NCBI RefSeq assembly: GCF_001921745.1
Contig: NZ_MRYA01000001.1
Location: forward strand, 372,001 to 436,000
Source: Psychrobacter sp. Cmf 22.2
Lineage (GTDB): Bacteria > Pseudomonadota > Gammaproteobacteria > Pseudomonadales > Moraxellaceae
Direction: 5' to 3'
Length of the DNA: 64,000 bases
A program made the position numbers and the translations under genes. Shown here one piece after another: positions 62,368-64,000 of this stretch (position 1 is the first letter of the stretch; each line of letters begins with the position of its first letter). The notes under the pieces are model-generated. The model was not told the DNA's origin. It saw only the letters and a list, made by a program, of their open reading frames with translations, and searched no databases.

Positions 62368-64000
62368 TTAATTGTGCAGCGCTTTACCCGACGTTTTATC
62401 AACCGTCACCTTAGCAGGCTTTAGCGGTGTTGGCATATTGACCAATGCTACTTTTAATATCTCGTCAATCGTTGCTACTGGCTGAATCGTTAAGCCCTCT
62501 TTCACATTGTCAGGGATATCAGCCAAGTCGCGCTCATTACTTGCAGGAATCAGCACGTGCTTGATACCACCGCGATGGGCTGCGAGCAGTTTTTCTTTAA
62601 GACCACCGATACGCAATATTTTACCGCGCAGTGTAATCTCACCTGTCATCGCAATGTCTGGTCGAATGGCGATACCAGTCAAGGCAGAGACCAGTGCTGT
62701 CGTCAATGCACCACCAGCAGATGGACCATCTTTTGGAGTCGCACCCTCTGGCATATGTACGTGAACGTCAGTGGTTTTGACAGTCTCATAGTCAATACCT
62801 AAGCTATCACCGCGAGCACGAACGACACTCATGGCAGCGCGAATCGACTCTTTCATCACATCACCTAGTGAGCCCGTAAAGCTAAGCTCACCTTTGCCTT
62901 TCATGGCCACCGCTTCGATAGTTAATAACTCACCACCAACTTGTGTCCAAGCAAGACCAGTGATACGACCAATTTCAGGGTCTTTTTCGGCCAATCCATA
63001 ATCGTATTGATGGACGCCTAGATAGTCATCGATGTTTTTGTCATCGACCACGACCAGTTCGCGCTCATCTTTTTTCGGAGCGCGTGCGCCATGACTTTCA
63101 ACCGAACCGCGTACGACTTTGCGGCAGATTTTATTGACTTCACGCTCAAGGTTACGTACACCTGCTTCACGTGTATAGCTACGTACGATGCTATGTAATG
63201 CTGCTTCGACAATTTCAATCTCGCCTTCTTTAAGACCATTTTGCTTGATCGCTTTTGGCACAAGATACTTTTGCGCGATATTGACCTTTTCTTCTTCGGT
63301 ATAACCTGGCAAACGGATGACTTCCATCCGGTCAAGAAGGGCAGGCGGGATATCCATGCTGTTAGCCGTACAGATAAACATTACTTGTGATAAGTCTAAG
63401 TCCATATCCAAATAATGGTCGTTAAACTTGTCATTCTGCGACGGATCTAATACTTCTAATAGCGCTGATGCTGGATCGCCACGGAAGTCTTGGGCCATTT
63501 TATCGACTTCATCTAGCAAGAATAGCGGGTTTTTCACCTCTACTTTGGCTAAAGACTGGACGATTTTACCCGGCATCGCACCGATATAAGTACGGCGATG
63601 ACCACGGATTTCAGCTTCATCACGGACGCCACCCAGCGCCATACGCACAAACTTACGACCAGTTGCTCGAGCAATCGACTCACCTAATGAGGTCTTACCC
63701 ACACCAGGAGGACCCACGAGACAAAGAATCGGACCGCGAAGTTTTTTCACGCGCGACTGTACCGCTAAGTATTCTAGGATGCGATCTTTCACATCTTGTA
63801 AGCCATAGTGGTCTTCATCTAGAGTGGTCTTAGCTTTTTCTAGATTAATAGAGACTTTAGTGGTCGCATTCCACGGCGTATCCAAAATCCATTCAATATA
63901 GTTGCGTACAACCGATGACTCACTTGACGCAGGCGGCATCATTTTAAGCTTTTTAAACTCTTGCTCCGCCTTTTTACGGACGTCATCAGGTAAGTCAGCT
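62368..64000 (-). CDS. lon: Lon ATP-dependent protease, C-terminal part (right edge)
   Basis: The frame continues to the right edge of the window (first full codon reads [29 protein letters not shown]), so the N-terminal Lon domain is missing. Seen: AAA+ Walker [40 protein letters not shown], Walker [12 protein letters not shown], sensor part [25 protein letters not shown]; then the Ser-Lys protease domain with [15 protein letters not shown] (nucleophile Ser) and [25 protein letters not shown] (catalytic Lys). Lon removes damaged and regulatory proteins in the cytoplasm. Length of the visible part, about 543 residues, fits the latter two thirds of a normal 800-residue Lon. Confidence 0.97.
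   Translation of the reverse strand, partial: ADLPDDVRKKAEQEFKKLKMMPPASSESSVVRNYIEWILDTPWNATTKVSINLEKAKTTLDEDHYGLQDVKDRILEYLAVQSRVKKLRGPILCLVGPPGVGKTSLGESIARATGRKFVRMALGGVRDEAEIRGHRRTYIGAMPGKIVQSLAKVEVKNPLFLLDEVDKMAQDFRGDPASALLEVLDPSQNDKFNDHYLDMDLDLSQVMFICTANSMDIPPALLDRMEVIRLPGYTEEEKVNIAQKYLVPKAIKQNGLKEGEIEIVEAALHSIVRSYTREAGVRNLEREVNKICRKVVRGSVESHGARAPKKDERELVVVDDKNIDDYLGVHQYDYGLAEKDPEIGRITGLAWTQVGGELLTIEAVAMKGKGELSFTGSLGDVMKESIRAAMSVVRARGDSLGIDYETVKTTDVHVHMPEGATPKDGPSAGGALTTALVSALTGIAIRPDIAMTGEITLRGKILRIGGLKEKLLAAHRGGIKHVLIPASNERDLADIPDNVKEGLTIQPVATIDEILKVALVNMPTPLKPAKVTVDKTSGKALHN

Overview
The window looks like a chromosomal segment of a Psychrobacter-type gammaproteobacterium (family Moraxellaceae). 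This is inferred from protein style (GlpM, Lon, TopA, NADP-Gdh, a Moraxella/Acinetobacter-like trimeric autotransporter with an ESPR signal), moderate GC with very AT-rich gaps, and the mix of hut, purine-catabolic and FatB/CeuE-type iron genes. There is no phage, plasmid backbone, CRISPR array, rRNA or tRNA that I can see.

Layout. 1-1761: the tail of an unidentified gene, a 172-bp element with 14-bp inverted ends, a GlpM-family membrane protein, a small hypothetical protein and a BamE-like lipoprotein. 1862-8769 (minus): a giant trimeric autotransporter adhesin of about 2,300 residues, split by one apparent frameshift near 6720-6735, with an exact 356-bp internal duplication; about 800 bp of AT-rich DNA with two palindromes lies upstream. 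9581-10195: a GNAT acetyltransferase. 10551-13602 (minus): a compact five-gene set with a Roadblock/LC7 protein, an Aer-type PAS protein, a PhnD-like binding protein with no signal peptide and two unknown proteins; this looks like a cytoplasmic signalling module I cannot match to a described system. 14280-15626: NADP glutamate dehydrogenase. 16217-21699: four consecutive glycosyltransferases (processive GT2, GT4, MurG-like, GT2) without a recognisable flippase or polymerase, facing a possible fifth transferase. 22961-23578: a PepSY protein.

23694-32698: a complete histidine-to-glutamate route (hutU, a YjiH-like permease, hutH, hutG, hutI on minus; hutC divergent) with a perfect HutC-type operator between hutU and hutC, followed by a polar amino-acid ABC importer (32970-35335). 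35475-36425: an EamA exporter. 36587-45790: purine ring catabolism, with urate oxidation (PuuD with a cytochrome c domain), UraH, UraD, PuuE allantoinase, AllE, AllA, an NCS1 and an NCS2 transporter and a RutR-like TetR regulator; two RutR-like palindromes mark the regulator/uraD gap and the NCS2 promoter. The allantoate-hydrolysing enzyme is not in the window.

46501-56659: a Fur-type iron locus with a TonB-dependent receptor, a siderophore-interacting reductase, a four-gene iron-siderophore ABC importer and its own tonB-exbB-exbD; good Fur-box matches precede the receptor and tonB. 56902-64000: a DUF2799-like lipoprotein, an unknown membrane-anchored protein, topA, sodC and the C-terminal part of lon, which runs off the right edge.

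At least five copies of one palindromic repeat family (about 70-80 bp core, ends reading roughly ACTGGGATGAATTTT) sit in gaps between 21.7 and 48.8 kb. It is the main dispersed repeat of the window.
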